13,634 nucleotides of DNA from Strigomonas culicis (GCA_000482145.1 AUXH01000527.1:1-13634), one strand, 5' to 3'. Counted from the stretch's first letter, positions 1 to 6,644 are shown. Translations and numbers: made by a program. Notes: generated from the letters alone by a model not told the origin.

Positions 1-57
1 AATTGTTATTTTCCTATTTTTCCGTATTAAGTTTACCATAAATATTTTGCTATACAG

Positions 58-323
58 TACCTCATGCGATGTGCGAGAAAGAGGTCCTCTATCTCCTCAA
101 AATCCAAGGATCCCTGTCGTGGCAGGGTGCAGGGGTGGGCGGGACGGATTTTCGAAAGAAAAGAAAGAATACTCTTTAAAGTACAGAAGAGGAGGACCAA
201 GCGAATGAAACCAAATCCATCATGAAATACCCTACACGTTCGAGAATGAATCGTTCTCTTCTCCATTACACTCCTTGCCTACTCCGTAATTCCATTTTCT
301 CCGCGAGCTACAAAAAAAAAAAA
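58..323 (+). repeat. Dispersed ~270-bp element, copy 1 (A-tailed on plus strand)
   Basis: This stretch aligns over nearly its whole length with 4026-4301 in the same orientation. Positions 62-88 are identical to 4030-4056 (27 nt). The next ~70 nt align without gaps but with scattered substitutions, and later shared blocks include the GACCAAGCGA motif and ATTCCATTTT just before the tail. The plus-strand end is a run of 12 A (312-323) after GCGAGCT. An A-tail on a short dispersed repeat is typical of non-LTR retroposons such as trypanosomatid SIDER/RIME elements, but I do not recognise a known family signature. Read on the minus strand, the A-run becomes a T-tract followed by AG and a 9-codon ATG frame. 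Comparing the copies in the longest minus-strand frame gives mostly amino-acid-changing substitutions and a stop, so the element does not look protein-coding. Confidence 0.8.
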
Positions 324-1040
324 GGAAGCAAGAGACGGAAGAGGGAGAGAAGGGGAAGCCTTTCATATGCGTCTAAAAAAAATGAAACAAAGAAAGATCA
401 TTGTTCGTATTGCCTCTGATGTTACTAGTGCTGTTCTGGATAGCAGCAAGACTACTGAAATAAGTCAGTGTTTGATATGACTATTTGTTAGAAGGAAAAA
501 AAGCATGAAGGAAAAAGGAGGTAAATGAACCTGGAAAGAGCTGAAAATCATAGCATTTGTACAACAAAAGTACAACAGCAAAAAAAAAAGAGAGAGATTG
601 TAAAAAAGAGTGTATAAGGTGTAAGAAAAGAATTTGAACAATTTATTCAAATCAAAAAAAAGAATTCTTCTCATGTATACATATAGATGTAGAAAAAAGA
701 ACGAGTTCCTTTTTTTGTTACTTACTCCAGGTGGCAAGAGAAAAAAAAAAGCCTTACTAATACTGCAAATAATGAAAAAAAACTATAGAGAGAAAACCTC
801 TCACTTTCCTTCTTTAGATTCTTTTCATTGCGTTTTTTCTTACGGTGAGAAACAGGAGTATTCTTCTGCGAAACAGTTGAATCCTACCAAGGACAGCCGA
901 CAATTGCATTGGTCTGTACTGGGAAGGGACATCTGCGTGCAGTAGGTACAACGTTACCCAAAGAAAGAATAGCTGATTAGTGTCCATCATCTACACGGGA
1001 TACGGCACATCTGTTGACGGTACCCCGCCAAATGAGCTGC
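324..1040. other. AT- and purine-rich spacer without a convincing gene
   Basis: The plus strand is dominated by A and G runs, so the transcribed minus-strand product would be pyrimidine-rich. Short frames here are low-complexity (Phe/Leu/Lys-rich) and show no domain. Positions ~840-960 are somewhat richer in GC, but I found no tRNA-like or snoRNA box pattern. It is most simply the 3' UTR of the 98-aa gene at 1041-1337, plus intergenic sequence leading to the repeat. Confidence 0.55.
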
Positions 1041-1337
1041 TTAAAGAACAGGGTTCAGGGGTATGGGCCACCAGCCATCGGAGCATGATGACAGACTCGA
1101 CCGAGCCGAGTTATCATCATCTGACTCCTGTATGGGAAGAAGGGGTGCATCAATGGAGGCATCATGTTCCCATACATTGCCTGGCAAGGAGTCAGCCGCG
1201 TCGACGTGCGACGTGGGGAATCGCCGCGGCGGCGGCTCTGCCGTATAGTCCCACGCGAGATCTGGAGGGGTAAGCGGCGGAGGTGCCTCTTCACTGTTCT
1301 TTTCTGCATTGTCTCTTTCCCGTGGGAGCGGGGACAT
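1041..1337 (-). CDS. Small acidic, proline-rich protein of unknown function (98 aa)
   Basis: I do not recognise this protein. The 98 residues have a normal globular/disordered composition, unlike the Phe/Leu-rich translation upstream in the same frame. There is a Pro/Glu-rich N-terminal half (residues ~15-40, including EEAPPPLTPPD), an acidic-serine stretch (ESDDDNSARSSLSS, ~71-84) and a Trp/Pro C-terminus (DGWWPIPLNPVL). No membrane segment or signal peptide is visible. The frame stays open upstream to 1655, but the ATG at 1337 is preferred. On the coding strand it follows a clean pyrimidine tract (1376-1400) and an AG at 1375-1374, giving a 5' UTR of about 36 nt, typical of a trans-spliced kinetoplastid mRNA. 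Overlapping frames on both strands are lower-quality shadows. It is probably disordered, and homologues would be needed to confirm it. Confidence 0.6.
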   Translation of the reverse strand: MSPLPRERDNAEKNSEEAPPPLTPPDLAWDYTAEPPPRRFPTSHVDAADSLPGNVWEHDASIDAPLLPIQESDDDNSARSSLSSCSDGWWPIPLNPVL

Positions 1338-1373
1338 TGCCGAATAAAAGGTGCAAACAGCAAGCAAAAAAAA

Positions 1374-1400
1374 CTGGATGGAGAAAGAGAAAAAGAGAGA
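1374..1400 (-). promoter_or_regulatory. Predicted spliced-leader acceptor, 98-aa gene
   Basis: On the minus strand a CT-rich tract (1376-1400) is followed by AG at 1375-1374, about 36 nt before the ATG at 1337. This is the usual polypyrimidine-AG arrangement for trans-splicing in kinetoplastids and it supports the chosen start. Confidence 0.6.
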
Positions 1401-1699
1401 GCAGAAGGGTTGAGAGGAGGTCCACACAGCCGGTATAGGCCAGAAACTACACATGATTCCGGCACTGCATATAAGAACACGTGAATAAACAGACGAGAAA
1501 GAAAATGAAATGGGAACACGAAATAAAAATTGAAATGTGAATGAACAGAGCAGAAAAAGAACAACTTGCCTTATACGTCCGATCGCTCTCCAATGATAAC
1601 AACAATTCATACAAGAAAGAAGATGACAAAAAAGTGAGAGAAAACTCTTCAACAAACAAACAAAAGAGACACAATGTGCCTCAGCTCAGCAAGCCAAAC

Positions 1700-3070
1700 C
1701 TATATGACAAAGGTGGTCATGGGCTCTGGTGCGACTGCCTTATTTTTATTACCTGTCTTTTTTTTCGCACGGCTGCGCCTTGCTGGCGCCGCCTGGCGCG
1801 TGCGTACACGTGGCATCGCGTTGGGCTCCGTCGTGGGGTGAGCCGTGCCTGTCCCCTTCGCTCTCCCCTTCTCCTTCTTTCCGTTATCCTCCGCCGCATC
1901 ATCCTCGCTCTCGTCCAGTGTGAATTCCGGTATGGATCCCGTCGCATCTGCGTCTGTCATGCCATGGGTTCCAACTCCGGTGCCAGCGCGTCCCTCTCGG
2001 CGATCTTCTGTCGCTGCGTGCGCTGCAGAGCCAACCTTAAATATCTCGTCGAAGTCAACGTCGAGCGCACCGCTCTCACCGCCACCGAGGCCACTGCTCT
2101 CCATCATGAAACCCTCCTCCTCCGCCAGTACGCTGGCGCGCTGGCCGGAGCGGCACTCCTCTCGCATCCGCCGCTTCGCCTCGTCGTCGAAGAAGCGCGA
2201 GACGAGCTGCTCGCGCGGCGTGAGGGCGTCGTCGCCGTAGCGCAGCAGCGTGTGGTAGATGGCGTCCCACGTCATCCTGGCATCGTTCCCCGCGCGGTGA
2301 GCAGACAGGGTTGGGATCTTGAGCCACTGCACGAGGTCGCCAAGCTTCCACGAGGGCGGGTGCTTGTCCACCGTCACCGGCCGCTTGCGATGCGCCTCGC
2401 GGATGATATTGATCGTATCGCCAAAGACGAAAGACGAAGGCAGTGTCAGGTGGTGCTTCTCCAGCGTCCACTTGATCAGCGACTGATCGGCCAGTTTGCC
2501 CCCGTGCGAGAGAAGTAGGATGCGGTCCCCCGCGCCAGGCATCTCGCCGGGCTCCGGCTTCTGCACAAAGTCGAGGAAGAGCTGCCAGGCCTCCTCGAAG
2601 GGCAGGCCCTCCTCTTCCAGCAACTCGTCCGTTATGTGGGTCAGCTCCGCTACACCGGGGCCCAGTTTGCGCCCGCAGACGGGCCGCACCAGGCAGGAGA
2701 AGAGCTCATCGCGCGCGGGAGAGTAGAGGCCAAACTCCGTTATGTCCTCCGTCGGGCCGTCGGCCGTGAACACCGGCGGGCCGGTGAACTCCATGTCGAA
2801 CGCGTACACGCGGAACGGCACCGCAAGGTAGCGCTCATATACCACCTGACGGACAAGCTGGTTGCAGTATTTGCCATCCATCGCAAAAAGTTGGGCCTCC
2901 GTGATGCCCCGTGCCGTGAGCTGGCTCGCGCAGTAGTCCATCAGAAAGGACCGCTGCACACTCAACGGCGGCACAATACCTAGCTGGATCTGCGTAAAGG
3001 CCTCCAAGGGAGTAAGCCCGCTCGCCTTGGATGCGGCTGATATCGCATAGCGAAACACGTTACGCCGCAT
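1700..3070 (-). CDS. DEDDh 3'-5' exonuclease (RNase T / DNA pol III epsilon fold), 456 aa
   Basis: This is a member of the DEDDh exonuclease superfamily, which removes nucleotides from 3' ends with two metal ions. Exo I is FDMEF (D92, E94), Exo II is SHGGKLADQSLIKW (D195) and Exo III is AHRAGNDARMTW (H258, D263), so all five catalytic residues are present. The domain spans about residues 85-278. Residues 1-85 form an N-terminal extension that begins MRRNVFRYAISAASKAS, resembling a mitochondrial presequence. The C-terminal ~175 residues are low-complexity: Gly/Ala-rich and acidic (TLDESEDDAAEDN, 384-396), then strongly basic (RRSRAKKKTGNKNK, 431-444), which could bind nucleic acid or act as a nuclear signal. 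The ATG at 3070 was preferred over an in-frame ATG at 3205, because the intervening translation is hydrophobic low-complexity that reads through the predicted splice acceptor. The substrate (RNA or DNA) and compartment cannot be decided from sequence. Confidence 0.9.
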   Translation of the reverse strand: MRRNVFRYAISAASKASGLTPLEAFTQIQLGIVPPLSVQRSFLMDYCASQLTARGITEAQLFAMDGKYCNQLVRQVVYERYLAVPFRVYAFDMEFTGPPVFTADGPTEDITEFGLYSPARDELFSCLVRPVCGRKLGPGVAELTHITDELLEEEGLPFEEAWQLFLDFVQKPEPGEMPGAGDRILLLSHGGKLADQSLIKWTLEKHHLTLPSSFVFGDTINIIREAHRKRPVTVDKHPPSWKLGDLVQWLKIPTLSAHRAGNDARMTWDAIYHTLLRYGDDALTPREQLVSRFFDDEAKRRMREECRSGQRASVLAEEEGFMMESSGLGGGESGALDVDFDEIFKVGSAAHAATEDRREGRAGTGVGTHGMTDADATGSIPEFTLDESEDDAAEDNGKKEKGRAKGTGTAHPTTEPNAMPRVRTRQAAPARRSRAKKKTGNKNKAVAPEPMTTFVI

Positions 3071-3110
3071 ATGTAAAGAACAGCAAAGAAAGGGAAAGAG
3101 GGAGAAAAAA

Positions 3111-3161
3111 CTAAATAGTAGTAAAAGTGCAGACTTCAACCTGAGAGAGAGAGAAAAAAAA
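3111..3161 (-). promoter_or_regulatory. Predicted spliced-leader acceptor, exonuclease gene
   Basis: On the minus strand a T-run and CT repeat (3143-3161) runs directly into AG at 3142-3141, about 70 nt before the ATG at 3070. A second AG lies at 3112-3111. Both acceptors lie downstream of the alternative start at 3205, so that start would be lost from the spliced mRNA. Confidence 0.6.
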
Positions 3162-3351
3162 AGGCGTTGAACGGCATCATGGAGAATTATGGAGGGAAAA
3201 TACAAAAAAAAAGAAATGGGAGCAACAGAATGAAGGCACTTTACGAACGCGACGTTATCATCGTAGAGCTTTGGCTATGTGTGCGAGGAGCAAGTGCATA
3301 TGAAACAGCATCTTTCTGCTTAGCGTGGCATACTTGTGTCGTTTGTTTTCG

Positions 3352-3382
3352 TTACTGTTGTTGTTTTTGTTGTTTTATTTGT
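3352..3382. repeat. Imperfect GTT/CAA microsatellite
   Basis: There is an imperfect GTT-repeat stretch on the plus strand (CAA on the transcribed strand) inside the roughly 300-bp gene-free stretch between the exonuclease start region and the stop of the 88-aa gene. It would fall in the 3' UTR of the 88-aa gene. Nothing else is recognisable in that spacer. Confidence 0.6.
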
Positions 3383-3512
3383 TTCTTTGCACTCATTTCT
3401 GTTTTTCAGAACTTTCTTTCTTTAACGTGTCTACTTTAATACGGATCATGTAAAAGAAGAAGATCATTGCAAAGAGAGAAGTGTGATGTGCTTCTTCTAA
3501 ATGATATATTCT

Positions 3513-3779
3513 CTAAACAAGACCAAAAAGAAGAAAGACAAGCTTGGAGAATCCAACGAGTACTAGCACTAACACGAACGCGATGGTGGCTAAGAGGCCC
3601 ACCTTCTCCCAAGGATCTAGCGACTTGAAGGCAATCTCATGGCCAAAACGGCCAAGCCAACGAAGGAAGGGGTGTCTATACGGTGCCTGCACGCGCGGCA
3701 CCTCGTCGTAGCACTTGGAGCGGTCTGGGGGCGGGTAGACCTTATTCTTACGAGGAAGGGAGCCAGAAGCGGTACTCAT
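3513..3779 (-). CDS. Small C-terminally membrane-anchored protein (88 aa), unknown function
   Basis: I do not recognise a family. The protein has a soluble basic/proline-containing N-terminal part (residues 1-58, including KVYPPPDRSKCYDEVPR and a HPFLRWLGRFGHE segment). The C-terminal stretch is strongly hydrophobic (~59-88: GLLATIAFVLVLVLVGF, then KLVFLLFGLV) and ends at the last residue. This is a tail-anchor-like topology, with the N-terminus probably cytosolic. Composition and codon use look like a real gene, unlike the surrounding spacer. On the coding strand a pyrimidine tract (about 3864-3878) lies upstream, with the nearest following AG at 3820-3819. The position between two full-size genes in a same-strand array fits an independently trans-spliced mRNA. 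It could be an ER, mitochondrial outer-membrane or organelle-contact protein, but nothing in the sequence decides. Confidence 0.75.
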   Translation of the reverse strand: MSTASGSLPRKNKVYPPPDRSKCYDEVPRVQAPYRHPFLRWLGRFGHEIAFKSLDPWEKVGLLATIAFVLVLVLVGFSKLVFLLFGLV

Positions 3780-3818
3780 CGCCTTTATTGGATTTTGCCT
3801 TTATGTTCTTTCTTTTCA

Positions 3819-3878
3819 CTTTGGTGGGGTAGTGTTGTTGTTTTTCACAAAATAAGAATTTTAGGAGAGAGGGGAAGT
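3819..3878 (-). promoter_or_regulatory. Possible spliced-leader acceptor, 88-aa gene
   Basis: On the minus strand a C/T-rich tract (about 3864-3878) is followed, after an A-rich gap of ~45 nt, by AG at 3820-3819 and 3814-3813. The long tract-to-AG distance makes this one less certain than its neighbours. Confidence 0.35.
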
Positions 3879-4025
3879 GCATTCCTTTTCCGAGTGAGTG
3901 TGTTTATCATTTCATATTCGTTCCAGCGAGGGAATTACATACCAAATAACATATAAAACAAACTGGTTTTTCTTTTATGAATTTACCTTTAACATCATTG
4001 ATAAAATAAAGTATACGAATTCTTG

Positions 4026-4301
4026 TACATCATGCGATGTGCGAGAAAGAGGTCCTTTCTCTACTCGAAACCCAAGAATCCCTGTTGTGGCAGGACGCAG
4101 GGGTGGGTGGAATGGATTGTCGAAAAAACAAAGAAAACATCTATCTTTATCGTAGGAAGAGAAAGACCAAGCGATAAAACACTCATGCCGAAATAAACAA
4201 CACACTGCACTGCCGATCATATAGAATTCTCTTCGTCAGATATCATTCCCTTCCCCTCCTCCGTCAATTCCATTTTACTCGCGAGCTCATAAAAAAAAAA
4301 A
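4026..4301 (+). repeat. Dispersed ~270-bp element, copy 2 (A-tailed on plus strand)
   Basis: This is the second copy of the element at 58-323, in the same orientation, 3968 bp away. It carries the same 27-nt identical block (4030-4056), the ungapped middle with a CCTG/CAGG mini-hairpin, the GACCAAGCGA block, and ATTCCATTTT followed by a terminal run of 11 A (4291-4301). It sits between the stop of the PaiB-like gene (4521) and the start of the 88-aa gene (3779), so it is transcribed, in the opposite sense to its A-tail, probably within the PaiB-like 3' UTR. Read on the minus strand it has a T-tract, AG and an 18-codon ATG frame. That frame starts with the same two codons as in copy 1 and then diverges. 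Confidence 0.8.
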
Positions 4302-4520
4302 CAGAAAGAAGGATGAGGTAAGAAAAGAAGTAAAAAATGAACAGTTGCGTTTCAAATCCCAATATAAAGAGAATGATAAAGAAAAAGGAAACTAACAGTA
4401 AGCAGCAACACTACAAAAAAAAAAATGATAAAAGGAAACAGTGCGTAAATGAAAGCAACTACAATGTGCAAGCGGTACACGTTGATAATAATAAGACTAA
4501 GTAATGTAAGTTCACGTTGG

Positions 4521-5285
4521 TCATGCAGCTCTCTTGGGAAGGGAAAGAAAGGAAAACCAAGCAATCAAGCACACACACACACTGAGCATGACCACCAAGT
4601 TGAGAGAAGTTGTCCGCTGTGGCGGCTTCTCCATTTGAGAAGATGGTCTCATCACCTCCGCCACCGCTTTGGCGCGAGGACACTGGCTTCCTTCCTCTTG
4701 CAGGCCTTCCACGATCCCCTGGCGGTCAGACTCTGGTTTGTCCTGACTGTACTTGTGAATGCCAAGCATCCGTGTCACACGCACACGCACCACCACGATC
4801 GCGTCAAGCAAGATGTTGGTGTAGGCCGCCGGTGCATCCGACACTTTCCACGGCTCCGCGCGGTCCTTCTCGTTTGCATTCGTGAGCGCCGACACCGCCT
4901 GCCGCTTGTGGTCTTTCTCCGTGTCGTAGCTGATGATGCCGTAGGCCTGCACCGTGCCGTAGTTCCACGTGGGCACGACCTTATGGTCCACCTTCTTGCT
5001 GGGACTCCACACGGGGGCGATGTAGGTGTTCGGGCCAGTAAAGACGAGGAGGACCTCCTCCCTCGCGAGCGGCGTCTTGTATTGTGGGTTGATGGTGGAC
5101 ATGTGAGCAACCAGCGTCAGTGTCTTCTGATCCGCGCTCACCGAACCCTCCTCGACAAAGAAAGGGAGTGAGGTGGAGAGCATCCCTTGCTCGTGCTGTG
5201 AAATCAGACAGCCAAACTGTTGCTTCTTAATGAAGTCGACCTGGTCGTCAAAGTCATCCAGTCTGTACTTGGCAAAGTAAGCCAT
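4521..5285 (-). CDS. PaiB-like FMN-binding-fold protein with C-terminal membrane anchor (254 aa)
   Basis: Residues 1-215 match the bacterial PaiB / 'FMN_bind_2' family (split-barrel fold) along their length. Landmarks are FGCLISQHEQGMLSTSLPFF (24-43), AHMSTINPQY (60-69), EVLLVFTGPNTYIAPVW (77-93), VVPTWNYGTVQAYG (103-116), EPWKVSDAP (144-152) and YSQDKPESDRQGIVEGL (179-195). From memory of the family, several usual positions differ: the His of the ASHLPF-type motif is Ser39, the Trp of NPQW is Tyr69 and the His of the AVHxYG-type motif is Gln113. A hydrophobic segment (228-248) ends the protein with LPKRAA. PaiB proteins are soluble, so this is an added tail anchor. PaiB in Bacillus is linked to protease and sporulation regulation, but the biochemical role is poorly defined and should not be transferred. 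It probably has a bacterial ancestry. The start at 5285 matches the family N-terminus. Confidence 0.88.
   Translation of the reverse strand: MAYFAKYRLDDFDDQVDFIKKQQFGCLISQHEQGMLSTSLPFFVEEGSVSADQKTLTLVAHMSTINPQYKTPLAREEVLLVFTGPNTYIAPVWSPSKKVDHKVVPTWNYGTVQAYGIISYDTEKDHKRQAVSALTNANEKDRAEPWKVSDAPAAYTNILLDAIVVVRVRVTRMLGIHKYSQDKPESDRQGIVEGLQEEGSQCPRAKAVAEVMRPSSQMEKPPQRTTSLNLVVMLSVCVCLIAWFSFLSLPKRAA
4570..4582 (-). repeat. Short CA/TG microsatellite inside the coding region
   Basis: Thirteen nucleotides of alternating C and A (plus strand) encode the VCVC part of the membrane segment of the PaiB-like protein. A two-base slip would change the frame of the anchor. Confidence 0.7.
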
Positions 5286-5366
5286 TGCAATGAACGGTGG
5301 AGATGAAACTGTGTGGTTAGTTTAGAGTTATCTCTAAAAGTGTTTCTTGCTTCTTCTTCTTTTTCA

Positions 5367-5412
5367 CTACAAATCACAAATAACAATAAAAGATGCGAAG
5401 AGAAAACGACAA
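5367..5412 (-). promoter_or_regulatory. Predicted spliced-leader acceptor, PaiB-like gene
   Basis: On the minus strand a T-rich tract (about 5378-5412) precedes AG at 5368-5367, giving a 5' UTR of roughly 80 nt before the ATG at 5285. Confidence 0.45.
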
Positions 5413-5531
5413 CAGGTAGAACAAGTGGTAGGCGTAAAAGTGAAAGTGCGACTCTGTCATGTGTTAATTGCTTTATCTTCTTCACATGTTTTTTGGCTCA
5501 CTTTTTTAATTAAAATAGTTCTTGTTCGCTA

Positions 5532-5533
<2 letters not shown>

Positions 5534-5572
<39 letters not shown>

Positions 5573-5577
5573 GTGTG
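5534..5577. repeat. (TG)n / (CA)n microsatellite
   Basis: There are about 44 bp of alternating T and G on the plus strand with one TG-to-CG interruption near 5567-5570. It lies 18 bp past the stop codon (5596) of the upstream gene, so its mRNA would carry a (CA)n tract at the start of the 3' UTR. CA tracts are common in kinetoplastid intergenic DNA. Confidence 0.95.
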
Positions 5578-5595
5578 ATAACCATCATGGAGGCC

Positions 5596-6378
5596 TTACT
5601 GCTTTGCCGTAAAGCAGGGGATCAGCATGCCTGTCCTCGCTCGGTAGGCAGCCCAACCAGCGTGGCGGCTCATGCGTGCCTCCTTGCGCAGCATGTACGG
5701 CAGGAACACGCCCGACCAGATCAGACCTAGGATGGCCCAGGAGCCTGTATCGTTCGACACGTATGCAAAGGCGCCGTACAGCATCATCTCGCCCAGATAG
5801 TTCGGATGCCGCACACGCGCAAAAAATCCATCCGTGATGAGGCCACGTTGCTTCTTCAGCACAAAGTACTTCTGACAGTCTGACCCCATCATCAGCGACA
5901 GGCCAAGGGCGTAGACAATGATGGCCCCGCAGAGCTCCAGCGGCGTCCGGTGCGCCTGCCCCACCACGGCGCGGTACGCGATGTACCAGTAGGGACCCAG
6001 TACGCAGGAGAAGACACACACAGCGCTGCCCACAGTAATGTTGACTTGCCACTTGGGGTCTGGGAAAACATGTTCCTTCAGCAGCCAGCACAACCCGTAG
6101 CTGCCATGCAAGGCGGTATAGGTCGCCGCCGTTATGGACGTGTTTTTGCTCTTGTGCATGAGAAAAAGACACATGAGAAGCGTGCCTCCCTTCTGAAAGT
6201 TGATGATGTGCGACAAGCAGATGCACCGTGGGCCGCCAAAAAGATTGTAGGAGACGCAGTCGACTACTTGGAGCCACTTGCGAAGGAGCCACGGCAGCGC
6301 AACATCCGAAGACTCACTTCCTCGCGCTGTCACTTCGGGTGCTGTGGTCTTTCCTATGTCAGCGTTCGCGCTCTCCAT
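5596..6378 (-). CDS. Polytopic membrane protein with ICMT / DUF1295-like methyltransferase-type motif (260 aa)
   Basis: The C-terminal half carries the signature of the isoprenylcysteine-methyltransferase / steroid-reductase-like (DUF1295) membrane superfamily: GLITDGFFARVRHPNYLGE (179-197), with the RHPNY-x-GE core at 190-197, followed by a membrane segment and a downstream Glu/Gly/Tyr pattern (E233, HAGWAAY 239-245). In characterised relatives this region binds the nucleotide cofactor (SAM or NADPH). Hydrophobic segments are visible at about 65-75, 85-101, 114-136, 147-165, 197-208 and 213-230. Residues 1-30 are hydrophilic with no signal peptide. Likely location is ER or another internal membrane. 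The substrate is unknown: it could be a lipid or a prenylated protein, with a reductase equally possible. The start at 6378 follows a good pyrimidine-AG. Confidence 0.8.
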   Translation of the reverse strand: MESANADIGKTTAPEVTARGSESSDVALPWLLRKWLQVVDCVSYNLFGGPRCICLSHIINFQKGGTLLMCLFLMHKSKNTSITAATYTALHGSYGLCWLLKEHVFPDPKWQVNITVGSAVCVFSCVLGPYWYIAYRAVVGQAHRTPLELCGAIIVYALGLSLMMGSDCQKYFVLKKQRGLITDGFFARVRHPNYLGEMMLYGAFAYVSNDTGSWAILGLIWSGVFLPYMLRKEARMSRHAGWAAYRARTGMLIPCFTAKQ

Positions 6379-6424
6379 GAATATACGGGGAGGGGAAAAA
6401 AAGTGCTACTATGTATAATTTCTC

Positions 6425-6443
6425 CTGAGAAGAGAAAACAAAT
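6425..6443 (-). promoter_or_regulatory. Predicted spliced-leader acceptor, DUF1295-like gene
   Basis: On the minus strand a T/C tract (6427-6442) leads straight into AG at 6426-6425, about 46 nt before the ATG at 6378. Further AGs follow at 6423-6422 and 6410-6406. Confidence 0.55.
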
Positions 6444-6644
6444 GAGAGCGGAGGTGAGGACGTGTCAGAAGAAAGGGGGAACTTTAAAAAAAAAAAAAGT
6501 GTACGCAAAGAAACGCATCCAGCCAATAACAATAATAATGAACGTGAGAATGAGTAAAGCGTAGCAGCGCAGCTCCATTCTCTTGATTATTACTATGTTC
6601 AGCAGATTTTTTTCTCTTTACCTTCTTCTCAAATGTGACAAGTG

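Noticed and set aside
58..160. Possible HDV-like ribozyme in the repeat, as in the 5' end of L1Tc
   Set aside because: The CCCTG...CAGGG hairpin spans only 16 nt, too short for the nested double-pseudoknot layout, and copy 2 does not preserve its outermost pair (CCCTG/CAGGA).
33..266. A 77-codon minus-strand frame in repeat copy 1 as a protein gene
   Set aside because: In the same frame copy 2 (4026-4301) has a stop codon, and most substitutions change the amino acid. That is the pattern of non-coding sequence.
840..960. A moderately GC-rich patch checked for a tRNA or snoRNA
   Set aside because: GTTGAATCCTACC is only loosely like a tRNA B box. No cloverleaf arms or C/D boxes could be laid out on either strand.
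1541..2518. A 325-codon open frame on the plus strand over the exonuclease gene
   Set aside because: It is antisense to the well-supported DEDDh exonuclease. Arg/Ala/Leu-rich low-quality translation without motifs.
3071..3205. A 45-residue N-terminal extension of the exonuclease from an in-frame ATG at 3205
   Set aside because: The extension is hydrophobic low-complexity that translates the pyrimidine tract. It could be mistaken for a signal peptide, but it crosses the predicted spliced-leader acceptor (3142-3141), so it would not be in the mature mRNA.
3340..3411. A pyrimidine-rich tract ending in AG on the plus strand, resembling a splice acceptor for a plus-strand gene
   Set aside because: No plausible plus-strand coding region follows before the 88-aa minus-strand gene, and every supported gene here is on the minus strand. 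It is better seen as a GTT/T-rich spacer.
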